64,000 bases of DNA from Croceicoccus estronivorus (GCF_001625325.1 NZ_JRQQ01000001.1:575727-639726); one strand, 5' to 3'; shown: positions 10,927 to 21,975, counted from the stretch's first letter. The notes: generated by a model from the letters alone, not told the origin. Numbers and translations: made by a program.

Positions 10927-13314
10927 ATGAAACCTAGAAAAATCATACCGTTGCTCCTATTGGGATCGGCGGCCACAATTGCGCCAGTGATGGCCCAAGC
11001 GCAAGAAAGCGCACCCGCAAACAACGGCGGCATTGAAGATATCGTCGTCACGGCTCGCCGTACGGCGGAATCCATGCAGCGGACGCCTGTCTCCATTTCC
11101 GCGTTTTCCCAGCAGTTTCTGGAAACACAGAATGTGGTGCAGGTCGACAAGATCGCTCAGTTCACCCCCAACCTCACCATTTCGCAGCAGCCTTCCAGTC
11201 TGACGGCTGCCTCGATCCTGATCCGCGGCGTCGGGCAAACCGAACCGTCAGCGGTCGCGGAACCGGGCGTCGGCATGTATCTGGACGGTGTTTACATCGC
11301 TCGCACGGGCGGTGCGATTCTCGATCTGGTCGATCTGGAACGCATCGAAGTGCTCCGTGGTCCGCAAGGCACGCTGTTCGGCCGCAACACCATCGGCGGC
11401 GCAGTGCAGCTGGTTTCCAAGAAGCCCTCGGACGACTTCGGTGTCGAACAGAAGCTCGGCTATGGCAGCTTCGACAGCTGGTACACCAAGACCACTCTCA
11501 ACACCGGCTACATTGGCGATTCACCCTTCAAGGCGACGATCTCCTACCAGCATCGCGAAAAGGATGGCTGGGTCGACAACAAGCTTTCGAAGCACGACCC
11601 CTATGGTCTCAACAGCGATGCCGTTTGGGTCCGCCTGAGCGGGGAACTGTCCGACTCGTTCAAGGTCGACTACAGCTTTGACTGGAACGATCGCAAAGGC
11701 CAGCCGGCCTATTTCCAGCTGGTTGCCGCTTCCGACAACGTGCTGGAATATTTCGGTCGTTCGGAATCCCTTGGCGGGGACCCGCTGATATTCAGCCGCG
11801 AACGTCTGCGCGAAGGTCTTCAGGAAGGTTTCACCGACCGCAAGGGCAACTATCGCTGGGATTCTCGCGCCAAATCGCAGGGCCATGCCTTGACGCTGGA
11901 ATTTGATGCCGGCGATGCCCTGACTCTGAAATCAATCAGCTCGTTCCGCAAGTTCGATCAGGATACGATCCTCGGCCTGAGCGGTAACGGCAATCTGCTG
12001 GGTGTGGTGTACGATTATACGTCCCCCACCAAGACATCGGTTCAGCGCGTAACCACCTATCAGGGCAACAACGCCCCGCAAAAGCAGAAGCAGTATTCCC
12101 AGGAACTGCAGGCGACCGGCAAGATTGGTGACGTCAACTACGTGCTCGGCGCTTATTACTTCCATGAGAAGGCCAGCGAGTACAACAACCAGTTCCTGAC
12201 CATCGTCACACCGGTGGCCGGCTTGGCCTACCTTGGCTTCGAACCCGCAGATGTGGCTGAGATACAGGCACTCAATCCCGGCCTCGACCTGATCGGTCTC
12301 AACGCCAACCCTCCCGGCAACTTCGGCGGCAAGGCGGACTCGTATGCCCTGTTCGGCCAGGCAAGCTGGCGGCCATCGTCGCTGGATGACAAGCTCGAGC
12401 TGACTGCCGGTCTCCGTTACACGTGGGACAACAAGACGCTGTTCATCGACAATGACGGGAACGGCGTACCCGACGTCAACGGCAAGGCCAAGTTCACCAA
12501 CCTTTCATGGCTCGCCTCGGTCAATTACAATGTGACCGACAACGTCATGATCTATGGCCGCGTATCGACCGGTTACAAGAGCGGCGGTTTCAACCCTCGC
12601 ACTTCGGTGTTGAACGGTTTCGATCCGGAAAAGGTCATATCCTACGAAGCCGGCCTCAAGGCCGACTGGCTTGACCGTCGCCTGCGGACGAACATTGCCT
12701 TGTATTACACCGACTACAAGGACAAGCAGATCAACCAGTTCGCCTCCGGCACTGGCGGCGCGACCTCGATTATCCTGAATGCGGGTAAAGCCAGTATCCA
12801 GGGTGTCGAATTCGAAATGACGGCTGTACCTGTAGATGGCCTGACATTGACCGGCTCGCTGGGTTACACCGATCCGAAGTTCAAGAAGTTCGCTTTCCGC
12901 GATCCGGTACAGGACGTCGTTATCGATGTTGCTGACGAAGCGCGTTTCTCGAACGTGCCGAAACTGAACTGGAACGCCAGCATTCAGTATGTCTTCCCGG
13001 CATTCGACTTTGGCGAATTGTCGACCCAGGTGAACTATTCCTATCGCAGCAAGATGTACTTCTTCCCGCTTGACCGGGTGAACACCTTCAACAAGGAAGT
13101 GGCATCTCCGGGCCAGGGCACGCTGTCGGCACGCATCGCGCTGTCGAATGTCGCCCTGGGTGACCGTGGCAGCATGGAAGTGTCCGTGTGGGGCGAAAAT
13201 CTCGCCAACAATGACAAGCTGGCATACGGCATCGACTTCGGTGGTCTCGGCTTCGGTGGCGCTTATTTCGCCGAACCGCGCAGCTTCGGTGTCGATGTGA
13301 AGTTCAACTACTGA
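10927..13314 (+). CDS. TonB-dependent receptor
   Basis: 795-residue outer-membrane receptor. Signal peptide about 1-24, then EDIVVTARR as TonB box and plug entry, the plug signature VLRGPQGTLFGRNTIGGAV, barrel strands, and a final strand ending SFGVDVKFNY. AGGGAGGG lies 6 bp before the ATG. It is preceded by a 228-bp intergenic region and followed by a convergent AKR gene with a strong hairpin between. It probably imports a hydrophobic carbon source across the outer membrane; ligand unknown. It stands alone in its orientation, so no partner genes narrow the substrate. Confidence 0.93.
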   Translation: MKPRKIIPLLLLGSAATIAPVMAQAQESAPANNGGIEDIVVTARRTAESMQRTPVSISAFSQQFLETQNVVQVDKIAQFTPNLTISQQPSSLTAASILIRGVGQTEPSAVAEPGVGMYLDGVYIARTGGAILDLVDLERIEVLRGPQGTLFGRNTIGGAVQLVSKKPSDDFGVEQKLGYGSFDSWYTKTTLNTGYIGDSPFKATISYQHREKDGWVDNKLSKHDPYGLNSDAVWVRLSGELSDSFKVDYSFDWNDRKGQPAYFQLVAASDNVLEYFGRSESLGGDPLIFSRERLREGLQEGFTDRKGNYRWDSRAKSQGHALTLEFDAGDALTLKSISSFRKFDQDTILGLSGNGNLLGVVYDYTSPTKTSVQRVTTYQGNNAPQKQKQYSQELQATGKIGDVNYVLGAYYFHEKASEYNNQFLTIVTPVAGLAYLGFEPADVAEIQALNPGLDLIGLNANPPGNFGGKADSYALFGQASWRPSSLDDKLELTAGLRYTWDNKTLFIDNDGNGVPDVNGKAKFTNLSWLASVNYNVTDNVMIYGRVSTGYKSGGFNPRTSVLNGFDPEKVISYEAGLKADWLDRRLRTNIALYYTDYKDKQINQFASGTGGATSIILNAGKASIQGVEFEMTAVPVDGLTLTGSLGYTDPKFKKFAFRDPVQDVVIDVADEARFSNVPKLNWNASIQYVFPAFDFGELSTQVNYSYRSKMYFFPLDRVNTFNKEVASPGQGTLSARIALSNVALGDRGSMEVSVWGENLANNDKLAYGIDFGGLGFGGAYFAEPRSFGVDVKFNY

Positions 13315-13376
13315 GCCTTCAGCTCAGGCAATCAGATCCTCAGGCAATATCCATAATTGACCTGATGGATGGGCGC

Positions 13377-13404
13377 GAGGCCGGGGCATGAATGCTCCGG
13401 CCTC
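13377..13404. terminator. Long hairpin between convergent genes
   Basis: A 28-nt inverted repeat with 13 paired positions and a 2-nt loop: GAGGCCGGGGCAT, GA, ATGCTCCGGCCTC, with one G-T wobble. It sits between the TonB receptor stop (13314) and the AKR stop (13455), so it can serve both transcripts. There is no clear U-run on either side. Confidence 0.5.
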
Positions 13405-13454
13405 GTAAACCCAGGCAGTAATTACCTGCCAACAGGCAACAGCTTGAGATCAGT

Positions 13455-14447
<993 letters not shown>

Positions 14448-14473
14448 GATAACCTCCTGAATTTGCGATGGTG

Positions 14474-15439
14474 TCAGAAACGTTCGCCAACCAGCTGTTC
14501 GCTTTTTTCCCACAGAGCCTTCGCCCGCTCCGCATCGAGCCCATATGAAGCGACGCCTCCAAGGATTCCGTTGCTGTCCTGGACTTCCGCCACATGACAG
14601 TCCTCGCAATAGCGGCCGCCGACTTCGTCCCCCGGCGCGGTGATCGCAGCCCAGACAGACGTGGCCGCGCCCTGCGGGACTGTTTTGTAGAAGAATACTT
14701 CCGCGCCATATTCCTTCTGTGCCGCTTCGATCGAAGCGAGCAGTTGAGCTGTTGATTCCCTGGTCATGTGGCGGCCCAGTTCGGTGCTGATCGCGCCTGG
14801 ATGGACAGCCGCCGCGCGGATGCCCCGCCCTTTGTGCCTGCGATCGAACTCTACAGCGAACAGGATGTTTGCGGTCTTCGAGCGGCCATAGGCCTGCCAC
14901 TCGTTATAGGGCGTGCGTTCGAAATTCGGATCGTCCAGGTCGACATCCGAATACCAGTGTCCTGACGAGGAAAGGTTTACCAACCGTCCCCCCGGAGCCA
15001 ACAAGGATGCGATGCGATTGACCAGCACAAAATGGCCGAGATGATTGGTTCCGAACTGCATTTCGAAACCATCCTGCGTCTTTCGCTCCGGACAGGCCAT
15101 GATACCCGCATTTGCAATGATGACGTCGAACTGACGTCCGTCCGCCACCAATGCGTCGGCACAGGCCCTCACACTGTCGAGTGAGGCCAGATCGAGCTCG
15201 ACGAGTTCGAAGCTGCCCCCGGTTTCCTGCGCTGCATCTCGCACTGCCCCGGTCGCATCCCTTGCCTTGGCCAGATCCCGTGCCGCGCCAACCACGTCGG
15301 CGCCACGCATCACCAGCGCGCGGGCGGTTTCGACGCCGAGTCCCGCTGACACACCGGTCACAAGGATACGTTTTCCTGTGAGATCTATTCCTGCGAGTAC
15401 TTCGTCAGTGGTCGATTCAGCTCCGAAGGGCTTCGTCAT
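14474..15439 (-). CDS. SDR family oxidoreductase (retinol-dehydrogenase/WWOX-like)
   Basis: 321 residues, longer than classical SDRs, with TGVSAGLG as cofactor motif, [17 protein letters not shown], and the catalytic YGRSK. The long C-terminus and [12 protein letters not shown] segment match the retinol dehydrogenase/protochlorophyllide-reductase-like branch. GGAGAGGGAG stands before the ATG. It is the first gene of an SDR-AKR pair, 129 bp from the divergent AraC regulator. Substrate unknown. Confidence 0.9.
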   Translation of the reverse strand: MTKPFGAESTTDEVLAGIDLTGKRILVTGVSAGLGVETARALVMRGADVVGAARDLAKARDATGAVRDAAQETGGSFELVELDLASLDSVRACADALVADGRQFDVIIANAGIMACPERKTQDGFEMQFGTNHLGHFVLVNRIASLLAPGGRLVNLSSSGHWYSDVDLDDPNFERTPYNEWQAYGRSKTANILFAVEFDRRHKGRGIRAAAVHPGAISTELGRHMTRESTAQLLASIEAAQKEYGAEVFFYKTVPQGAATSVWAAITAPGDEVGGRYCEDCHVAEVQDSNGILGGVASYGLDAERAKALWEKSEQLVGERF

Positions 15440-15568
15440 CGTTCGTTCTCCCTCTCCAGATCAAGTGATAGGCCGGTGATCAATTCTCACCAGCGTTCGC
15501 ATCTAAATGGCTCTGACCCGACCTGCGATGAAGCCGAATCGTCTCTATATCTTGCCTGATCCTCTCAA

Positions 15569-16528
15569 ATGCGGACCGCCATGAGCAACATCCTCTTGCC
15601 CTATCCCGCCGCCTCGGCTGATATTGCCATCATGCACGATCATCTGAATCGCATGCGCACTGTCGTCGAACGGCATGCCAAGGGCATCTACTCCGAGACG
15701 ATCCTTCCCCGCATCGCACTGCATGTCAGCCCGGCGACCACCAAGCCGCGCCCTGCGGTGTACGAGCCGTCGTTATGCCTCGTGCTTCAGGGGGCAAAGC
15801 AGGTCATGATCGGCAACCGCATCCTTCGCTATGACCCGGCAAGCTATTTTATCGCGGCAGTCGAGTTGCCCGCCGCCGGTTGTATAATCGAAGCCACTCC
15901 CGCCCGACCCTATGTGGCAGTCAGCATGAAACTGGATCGGACAGCGCTTTCAACGCTGATGCTGGATATGGCCGACATATCCGAAGGCCAGACGACAGGT
16001 TTCGCAGTCAGCGCCGTGACCCCGGACCTGCTGGACGCATTTTCGCGTTTCGTGTCCCTGCTCGATGCGCCGGATGATACGCCCGTCCTGGCGCCAATGC
16101 ACGAACGCGAAGTCCTCTATCGGCTGCTCAAGGGGCCGCAGGGCGGGGCGCTGAGGCAAATTGCCCGGACAGGCAGCCGCCTGAGCCAGGTACGGCAGGC
16201 AATCGCATGGATTCGATCGCACTTCGATGAAGCCTTGCGGGTCGAACAACTGGCCGAACTGGCGGGAATGAGCCCCGCATCGTTCCATCGTCACTTCAAG
16301 GCCGCAACGGCAATGAGCCCGCTGCAATACCAGAAGATGCTGCGCCTTCAGGAAGCCAGGCGATTGCTCGTCACCAGCGCCGATGTCGCCCGGGCAGGTC
16401 ATATGGTAGGCTATGAAAGCGCCTCCCAATTCAGCCGGGAATATGCCCGCATGTTCGGCGCGCCGCCAAGCCGGGACGCAGAACGCCTGCGCGGCGAAGG
16501 GGTTGAGGAAATCAGCCACGCGGCCTGA
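15569..16528 (+). CDS. AraC family transcriptional regulator
   Basis: 319 residues. The N-terminal half (about 25-190) is an AraC_N-type cupin sensor (PAVYEPSLCLVLQGAKQVMIG), the C-terminal 100 residues hold two helix-turn-helix units (LRVEQLAELAGMSPASFHRHFK and VGYESASQFSREYARMFG). The start may be ATG 15569 or 15581. It is divergent from the SDR-AKR pair, the standard layout for a regulator of that operon (compare YqhC with yqhD in E. coli). The effector would be an aldehyde or ketone by analogy. Confidence 0.92.
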   Translation: MRTAMSNILLPYPAASADIAIMHDHLNRMRTVVERHAKGIYSETILPRIALHVSPATTKPRPAVYEPSLCLVLQGAKQVMIGNRILRYDPASYFIAAVELPAAGCIIEATPARPYVAVSMKLDRTALSTLMLDMADISEGQTTGFAVSAVTPDLLDAFSRFVSLLDAPDDTPVLAPMHEREVLYRLLKGPQGGALRQIARTGSRLSQVRQAIAWIRSHFDEALRVEQLAELAGMSPASFHRHFKAATAMSPLQYQKMLRLQEARRLLVTSADVARAGHMVGYESASQFSREYARMFGAPPSRDAERLRGEGVEEISHAA

Positions 16529-16561
16529 ATATTTCCGACCGCCAGACATTCTGCCCTGGAT

Positions 16562-17212
16562 CTAGGTCAGATTACGCTTCTGCGCCTCGATCGCGACTTC
16601 TGCACGCGAAGACACGTCCAGCTTGCGGTAGATCGACTTGAGATGATCGCGAACCGTGTGTGAACTGATCTGCAATTGCTCCGCCACTTCCTTGGCACGC
16701 AGTCCGCGGCCCACAAGCGAGAGCACCTCGCGTTCGCGGTCCGTCAGTGGATCTTCCTCCTCATTCTGATGCGGACGGAAACGCGCGAGCATCATCCGGG
16801 CGATTGCAGGCGACAGCGAAGGCTCCCCCGCCATCAGGCGTTCGATGCGAAAGTGCAGCAGTTCAGGCTCTGCATCCTTGATCAGATAACCATCTGCCCC
16901 GGCGGCTAGGGTCGCCTCCACGCTCTGGCTGTCATCCATCACAGTGACTGCGGCAACGAGTATGTCGTAGGAGCTTTTCAGGCTGCGGATGATGTCCCAC
17001 CCGCGCCCATCGGGCAAATGCAGATCGACAAAGGCGAAATCGAATTTGCGGTCGAGCAACACCATCGCCTCGGTAAAAGAGGATGCTTCCTCGATCCCCG
17101 ATGCGTCCTGCCCCCTCTTGGCAAGCACTGCCTTGATCGCATCTACCAGCAGGCGCCGGGCCGGTTCGAGGTCGTCGACCACCAGGACTCTGGGTGACAG
17201 GCCACCGCTCAT
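16562..17212 (-). CDS. NarL/FixJ-type response regulator
   Basis: 216 residues with a receiver domain (acid pair Asp13-Asp14, phospho-acceptor Asp63 in FVDLHLPDG, Lys in YLIKD) and a C-terminal LuxR helix-turn-helix (PLTDREREVLSLVGRGLRAKEVAEQL). Its ATG overlaps the stop of the histidine kinase by 4 bp, so the two are translationally coupled and form a two-component pair. The genes it controls are not evident; the arylsulfatase lies next upstream on the same strand, but a strong hairpin separates them. Confidence 0.93.
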   Translation of the reverse strand: MSGGLSPRVLVVDDLEPARRLLVDAIKAVLAKRGQDASGIEEASSFTEAMVLLDRKFDFAFVDLHLPDGRGWDIIRSLKSSYDILVAAVTVMDDSQSVEATLAAGADGYLIKDAEPELLHFRIERLMAGEPSLSPAIARMMLARFRPHQNEEEDPLTDREREVLSLVGRGLRAKEVAEQLQISSHTVRDHLKSIYRKLDVSSRAEVAIEAQKRNLT

Positions 17213-19332
17213 GAAATCACCGGTACATTGATGCTGACACGAAAGCCGCTGCCCGCCTCGCCGTCAAAATCGAAATAGCCGTCAATCGCGGCAAGCCGGG
17301 CGCGCATGTTTTTCAATCCATTGCCCTGCTTCAGAGTGCCGTTGAAGTTCGCCCCATCATCGCTGGCGACCAGATACAGCCGCGCATTCTCCAGCCGGGT
17401 TCGCACGGATAGCCGCCCTGCCCCCGAATGCTTGACCACGTTGGTCACGATTTCGCGAAGCACGGATGCCAGCGCCTTTTGCGATTGCGGGGACATGTGG
17501 CCGGAGATGTCGGCCACCGGCCAGCTTAGCTCTATTCCAGCCGCTTCCAGCCGCTCCGCGGCCTCGGCCCGACTATCCGCCAGGATATCGACCAACTGGC
17601 CGCTACCCCCTTCCTCCGTCGAAACAATCGTCCGCACTTCGGCGAGCGAGGCCCGCAATACGGCCTTCAGCTCCCCCGGATCCTCCAGCATCAGCCCCGA
17701 GACAAGGCGTGCGGACAGATCGTCATGCAGATCGCGCGAGATCCTGCTGCGTTCAGTGCTTACGCCCTGCTTGAATGCTTCCTGCTGCCGCTTGAGGCTC
17801 GACGCCAGATCGATCAGCCGCGTGGCCAGTTGCCGGTCCCGTTCCTGAAACAGCCGCGTGCCGCTGTTCTTGTATCGCACCAGCAAGGCTGGGCAGTCGA
17901 TGACGGCAGGCAATTGCAGGGCTATTCCGTCTTCCAATATGTCGACTTTGGCCGAAGCGCCAGGCCCGACGGTATCGATCTGCAATGGCGAGAAGGCCTT
18001 TTCGAAAATGCCGCGCCACTGCTGCACTCGCTGTTCGACATCGCCGATCAACGCAATGTGCGCCACTTCCTCCAGCAAGTCTTCGATCCGCCGGTTTCCC
18101 AGTAACCAGCGCTGCACCAGCCCGCGCCATGGCAGGTAGAAAAACGGCAGCAGCAGCAGCATGGTCAGCACGGCGGCACTGCTGATCGACCCCAGCAAAG
18201 TGATCAGCGCTATATCCACTGCAATCAGCAACAGGCCGAAAGACACCGCGCGGAACATGCCGATGGCCCACCGCTCGCTCTGGAACAGCGCATTGCGCCG
18301 CAATCCGAACGCCACCCCGAGATGGACGATAAGAAAGAAGGCAAACGCGTAGCTCTGGCCGATCAGTGGCTCCAGACCCAGCAGGACTGGAATAACCACA
18401 GTGCAAATGAACAGCCCGGAGCCGATCAGTGTCGAAACGCCAACCCAGCGTATCGCTGCCCGCTCCAGCGGCTTTTTTCTTGAGCGGAAAAACTGGACCG
18501 CCACCAGCAGCAGGATCGCCAGCATTTCGGTGGCGGTGAGCAGTGGCCCTTCGTTGGCAGGCGAACCCAGCGCATCGAACTGGCCCAGCAGGAACCAACC
18601 GCCGAAAAAGGCCGCGACGACGGCCAACAACCTGTTGGGGATCATTCGGACGGGATAGATCAGAAACAGGCAGATCATCGCCACGCCATAAGTCATGGCA
18701 CCGAAAACATTCATCGCGCTCAACGGGACGAAGAGCGAAGATGGCAGCGCCAGCCAGCGCGTGCTGTACAATGCCGCAGTCGTCGCGGAAATCCACACGC
18801 CTGCCCCCGCAATACCAAACAGCCGATTGGCAAGTGCGCGGGGCTGAAGTGCCCAGATCCAGGCCGACACCACGAAAATGGCAAAACCCACCAGTATTTG
18901 CAGCCAGAATTCAAAGGGCAGGCTTCGCGACGGGGTTAGCGGTATTTGCGTCCGCAACCGGCCATCCCCGATGACGGGAACGGTATCCTGACCGGGCTCC
19001 GCCAGCCAGCGCGCAAAAGCATCCTGCCGGGCAAAGAACCGCGCCTGCGCGTCGTAGCTGTCGATGACATCCGGGTCCGGGGTGAGATCTCCCGGTTCGG
19101 GGCGGATGGGCGTATCATCAACCGCCACCGGCGGGGCAAGCTCGCCAACAGCCTGCCGCTTTGTGTCGTAAAGAAGGACGCGGTCCTGTTCCAACACCAG
19201 CCGCTCCGCATAATGCGGTTGCATCATGGCAAGCACGGTCATGGCGGCGGAAAAAACGAATCCTATTGAAATCGCAATGGAAAGCAGCGTGCCCGGCATG
19301 GCCCAGAAGCTGTTTCTTGCAATGTTCGGCAT
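17209..19332 (-). CDS. Membrane-bound sensor histidine kinase (HisKA_3 type)
   Basis: 707 residues. One N-terminal membrane segment precedes a roughly 110-residue extracytoplasmic loop, followed by a block of about seven or eight hydrophobic segments (about 145-400). The kinase core follows: phospho-acceptor His536 in RISRDLHDDLSARL, the N-box NVVKHSG and the G-box QGNGLKNMRARL, ending in FRVSINVP. It autophosphorylates and passes phosphate to the overlapping LuxR-type regulator. The mixed periplasmic loop plus multi-TM sensor suggests a membrane or hydrophobic signal. The ribosome site is weak; an in-frame ATG 11 codons downstream is possible. Confidence 0.9.
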   Translation of the reverse strand: MPNIARNSFWAMPGTLLSIAISIGFVFSAAMTVLAMMQPHYAERLVLEQDRVLLYDTKRQAVGELAPPVAVDDTPIRPEPGDLTPDPDVIDSYDAQARFFARQDAFARWLAEPGQDTVPVIGDGRLRTQIPLTPSRSLPFEFWLQILVGFAIFVVSAWIWALQPRALANRLFGIAGAGVWISATTAALYSTRWLALPSSLFVPLSAMNVFGAMTYGVAMICLFLIYPVRMIPNRLLAVVAAFFGGWFLLGQFDALGSPANEGPLLTATEMLAILLLVAVQFFRSRKKPLERAAIRWVGVSTLIGSGLFICTVVIPVLLGLEPLIGQSYAFAFFLIVHLGVAFGLRRNALFQSERWAIGMFRAVSFGLLLIAVDIALITLLGSISSAAVLTMLLLLPFFYLPWRGLVQRWLLGNRRIEDLLEEVAHIALIGDVEQRVQQWRGIFEKAFSPLQIDTVGPGASAKVDILEDGIALQLPAVIDCPALLVRYKNSGTRLFQERDRQLATRLIDLASSLKRQQEAFKQGVSTERSRISRDLHDDLSARLVSGLMLEDPGELKAVLRASLAEVRTIVSTEEGGSGQLVDILADSRAEAAERLEAAGIELSWPVADISGHMSPQSQKALASVLREIVTNVVKHSGAGRLSVRTRLENARLYLVASDDGANFNGTLKQGNGLKNMRARLAAIDGYFDFDGEAGSGFRVSINVPVIS

Positions 19333-19358
19333 TGACGATCCAGGCCCGGAGAAAAGAG

Positions 19359-19386
19359 GACGGTGGAGCCCATGGGCCCCACCGTC
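19359..19386 (-). terminator. Intrinsic terminator between arylsulfatase and histidine kinase
   Basis: A 28-nt near-perfect palindrome (halves GACGGTGGAGCCCA and TGGGCCCCACCGTC, one mismatched pair), followed in the minus direction by the pyrimidine-rich CTCTTTTCTCC. It lies 200 bp past the arylsulfatase stop but only 27 bp before the kinase start, so it could also act as a leader hairpin for the kinase mRNA. Confidence 0.55.
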
Positions 19387-19585
19387 AAGGTCAAGCTGTC
19401 CTGTCGGGTCGCATTAGGCATGGACTGCTTGGCAAGAACTGTGTTTCACCGCCTTGCAGCTGCCATATGCACTTGGTCCGCGAAGCCCGACCATCCCGCA
19501 AATGGGGGATGAACCGAGGATCGCGTGAGATAAACGGAGCCGCCGCGCCAAGGCGTGTTCGCTCCGCCGACCGTTGCCTTTCCCG

Positions 19586-21847
19586 TCAGCGTGAGATGCG
19601 CACCTCCTCGATATCCCCCGTAAAGGGGAAACGGCCCGTGTAGCCCTTGCCCACCGGCGATCCGCAATTCTGCCCCACACAGAAGGCCCCGAGATAGGAT
19701 GGCATGAAGATGTGAGGGATCGGCGTTTCACCCACCTCCTCTCCGTTGACCAGCAAATGCCCGACCTGGGTCTTGTCATCCTTGCTCAGCACAAACGAAA
19801 CCGTGACCGGGCCGGCCGGAAGCGGTTCGGCAGAGCGAATGGTATCGTAGTGCACGTCTGCCAGATTATTTTCGTAAACGAGGTAACCGTCTTTCAGATA
19901 GAGTGTGAAGCCGCCATCCCGTGCGCCATTCGATGCGATGACGCCATTGGCATCTGCCTCGGGAACAGTGATCTTCGCGTCGATCCGGTGCGGGCCGATC
20001 AACATCGGCATCCCGTAAAGCGACGGGATCGGCGCAGTGTCGCGTTTGTAGACGAATTCCTTGCGCCCACGCTCCAGCGAAGGCTGGATGTTCATCAATG
20101 TGGAATTGAGCGTCATCGTTGCCAGCGGCTCGGCATTGTTGCGCTTGGCTTCACTTTCGAACAGCGCCTGCATCGCTTTCAGTTTTTCAGGATAGCGCGT
20201 GGCGAGATCGGTGGCCTGCGAGAAATCCTTGTCGAGATTGTACAGTTCCCACTTGTCCTCACTGAACGGCTTGTTCTCTTCATGTAGCAGCCAGGGGATG
20301 TGATGCCGCGCACTGGCCATCCAGCCATTCGAATAAACGCCGCGATTGCCCTGCATTTCGAAGTACTGGGTCCTTGGTTTTTCAGCGACCGGACCTTTGA
20401 ACGTAGCGGCGAAGCTGATGCCGTCCATGCTGATCTGCTTCACGCCATTGACCGTATCGGGCGCCTTGATCCCGATGATGTCGTATAGCGTCGGCGCCAC
20501 ATCTATCACATGGGTCCAGGCGGAACGGACCTGGCCAGCCTTTGCAATATGTCCCGGCCAACTGATGACCATCGGGTTTCGCACACCGCCGAGGTGCGAG
20601 GCAATCTGCTTGGTCCACTGAAACGGCGCGTCGCTGGCCCATGCCCAGCCGGCCGAGAAGTGGTTGTCAGCCTGATCGCTGCCAAGCTCGTCCATCCGCG
20701 CAGACTGGGTGGAAAGATCGTGCGCGGATTCGGTAATCATATCGAACAGATTGCGGTCCGAACCGTTCATGCCGCCTTCGGCGGAAGCGCCGTTGTCACC
20801 CATGATGTAGATGACCATGGTGTTTTCGCCGCCTGGGCCCGCGCGTGCCGCATCCACCATCCGTCCGATTTCATAATCGGTCTGCTCCAGAAAACCGGCA
20901 TAGACTTCCATTTGCCGCGCATAGAGTTTCCTGGCCTCTTCGCTGAGGCTGTTCCAGGCAGGCAGTTCGGCGGGTCGTTCCGTCAGCTTGGCATCCTTGG
21001 GGATCACTCCCATTCTCTTCTGCCGCTCGAACGTCATTTTGCGCATCGCATCCCAGCCGTCATCGAAACGGCCACGATATTTGGCGATCCATTCCGGCCC
21101 GACCTGATGCGGTGCATGGGTCGCGCCGGGGGCATAATAGAGGAAATAGGGCTTGCCCGGGGCAAGCGACTGGTGCGTGTGCAACCAGCCAATCGCATCG
21201 TTTGCCATGCCTACGTTGAAGTTATAGCCCGTCTCCGGAGCGGTCATGGCAACCGTGTTGCGATAAAGGATTGGCTGCCATTGATCGGCTTCACCCCCCA
21301 TGAACCCGTAGAAATACTCAAAGCCGAGACCCGTCGGCCAGCGATCGAATGGCCCGACCGGGCTTGCTTCCCAATTGGGAGTATTGTGCCATTTCCCGAA
21401 TGCGGCGGTGCTGTACCCATTATCTTTGAGCACTTGTGCAATCGACGCTGCCGATTTCGGCCAGATTCCAGTGTAGCCTGCATGCGGCTTTTCCTGGCCG
21501 GAAACATAGCCGAAGCCCACCCGGTGCTGGTTACGCCCCGTAAGCAATGCCGCGCGGGTGGGCGAACAGACGGCGGTCGTATGGAACCGGTTGTAACGGA
21601 GCCCTTCCTCCGCCAGCTTGTCGAATGCCGGAGTGGCGATCGGGCCGCCAAATGCGCCCGCCGCGCCAAATCCCACATCGTCGAGCAGGATAAGAATGAC
21701 ATTGGGTGCGTTTTTCGGAGCCGTCGGCTGCTGCCATTCGGAAGCCGGGTCATGTGCAGCATCCTGCGCCGCGAGAGGGTGCCCGGCGACCAGACCAAGA
21801 GCAAAACCCAAACTACTTACTACCGCGCGCGCACGTTTCCTGCCCAT
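19586..21847 (-). CDS. Secreted arylsulfatase
   Basis: 753 residues from the ATG at 21847, which has GGAAGG upstream. Signal peptide about 1-27 (ends PLAAQ). Metal-binding Asp56-Asp57 in LLDDVGFG, and the sulfatase signature CSPTRAALLTGR with Cys94, the residue converted to formylglycine in type I sulfatases. A second metal block IMGDNGASAEGG follows, and a beta-rich C-terminal region. It should hydrolyse sulfate esters in the periplasm. Beside a steroid cluster, sulfated steroids are a plausible substrate, but that is inference; the family also takes many aryl and alkyl sulfates. It is divergent from a TetR gene with a perfect palindrome between them. Confidence 0.93.
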   Translation of the reverse strand: MGRKRARAVVSSLGFALGLVAGHPLAAQDAAHDPASEWQQPTAPKNAPNVILILLDDVGFGAAGAFGGPIATPAFDKLAEEGLRYNRFHTTAVCSPTRAALLTGRNQHRVGFGYVSGQEKPHAGYTGIWPKSAASIAQVLKDNGYSTAAFGKWHNTPNWEASPVGPFDRWPTGLGFEYFYGFMGGEADQWQPILYRNTVAMTAPETGYNFNVGMANDAIGWLHTHQSLAPGKPYFLYYAPGATHAPHQVGPEWIAKYRGRFDDGWDAMRKMTFERQKRMGVIPKDAKLTERPAELPAWNSLSEEARKLYARQMEVYAGFLEQTDYEIGRMVDAARAGPGGENTMVIYIMGDNGASAEGGMNGSDRNLFDMITESAHDLSTQSARMDELGSDQADNHFSAGWAWASDAPFQWTKQIASHLGGVRNPMVISWPGHIAKAGQVRSAWTHVIDVAPTLYDIIGIKAPDTVNGVKQISMDGISFAATFKGPVAEKPRTQYFEMQGNRGVYSNGWMASARHHIPWLLHEENKPFSEDKWELYNLDKDFSQATDLATRYPEKLKAMQALFESEAKRNNAEPLATMTLNSTLMNIQPSLERGRKEFVYKRDTAPIPSLYGMPMLIGPHRIDAKITVPEADANGVIASNGARDGGFTLYLKDGYLVYENNLADVHYDTIRSAEPLPAGPVTVSFVLSKDDKTQVGHLLVNGEEVGETPIPHIFMPSYLGAFCVGQNCGSPVGKGYTGRFPFTGDIEEVRISR

Positions 21848-21876
21848 AAGACACCTTCCAAGATCGACCTCACCCA

Positions 21877-21906
21877 ACATGTTTAAGTGTATACACTTAA
21901 ACATGT
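21877..21906. promoter_or_regulatory. Perfect 30-bp palindrome, likely TetR operator
   Basis: ACATGTTTAAGTGTA followed immediately by its exact reverse complement, with no spacer. It is 29 bp before the arylsulfatase start and 69 bp before the divergent TetR start, so one bound repressor could silence both promoters. Its AT-rich core differs sharply from the surrounding sequence. Confidence 0.85.
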
Positions 21907-21975
21907 CTGACCACTAATGCGCTATAGACCCGTTCACAAGACCCAAAATCGAAGGCAGAAGCCCGGGAAAACCAG

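Noticed and set aside
14448..14900. N-terminal extension of the AKR frame into the SDR gene
   Set aside because: The AKR family begins at MKYRTLG with an AGGAGG just upstream; the extension is out-of-frame SDR sequence.
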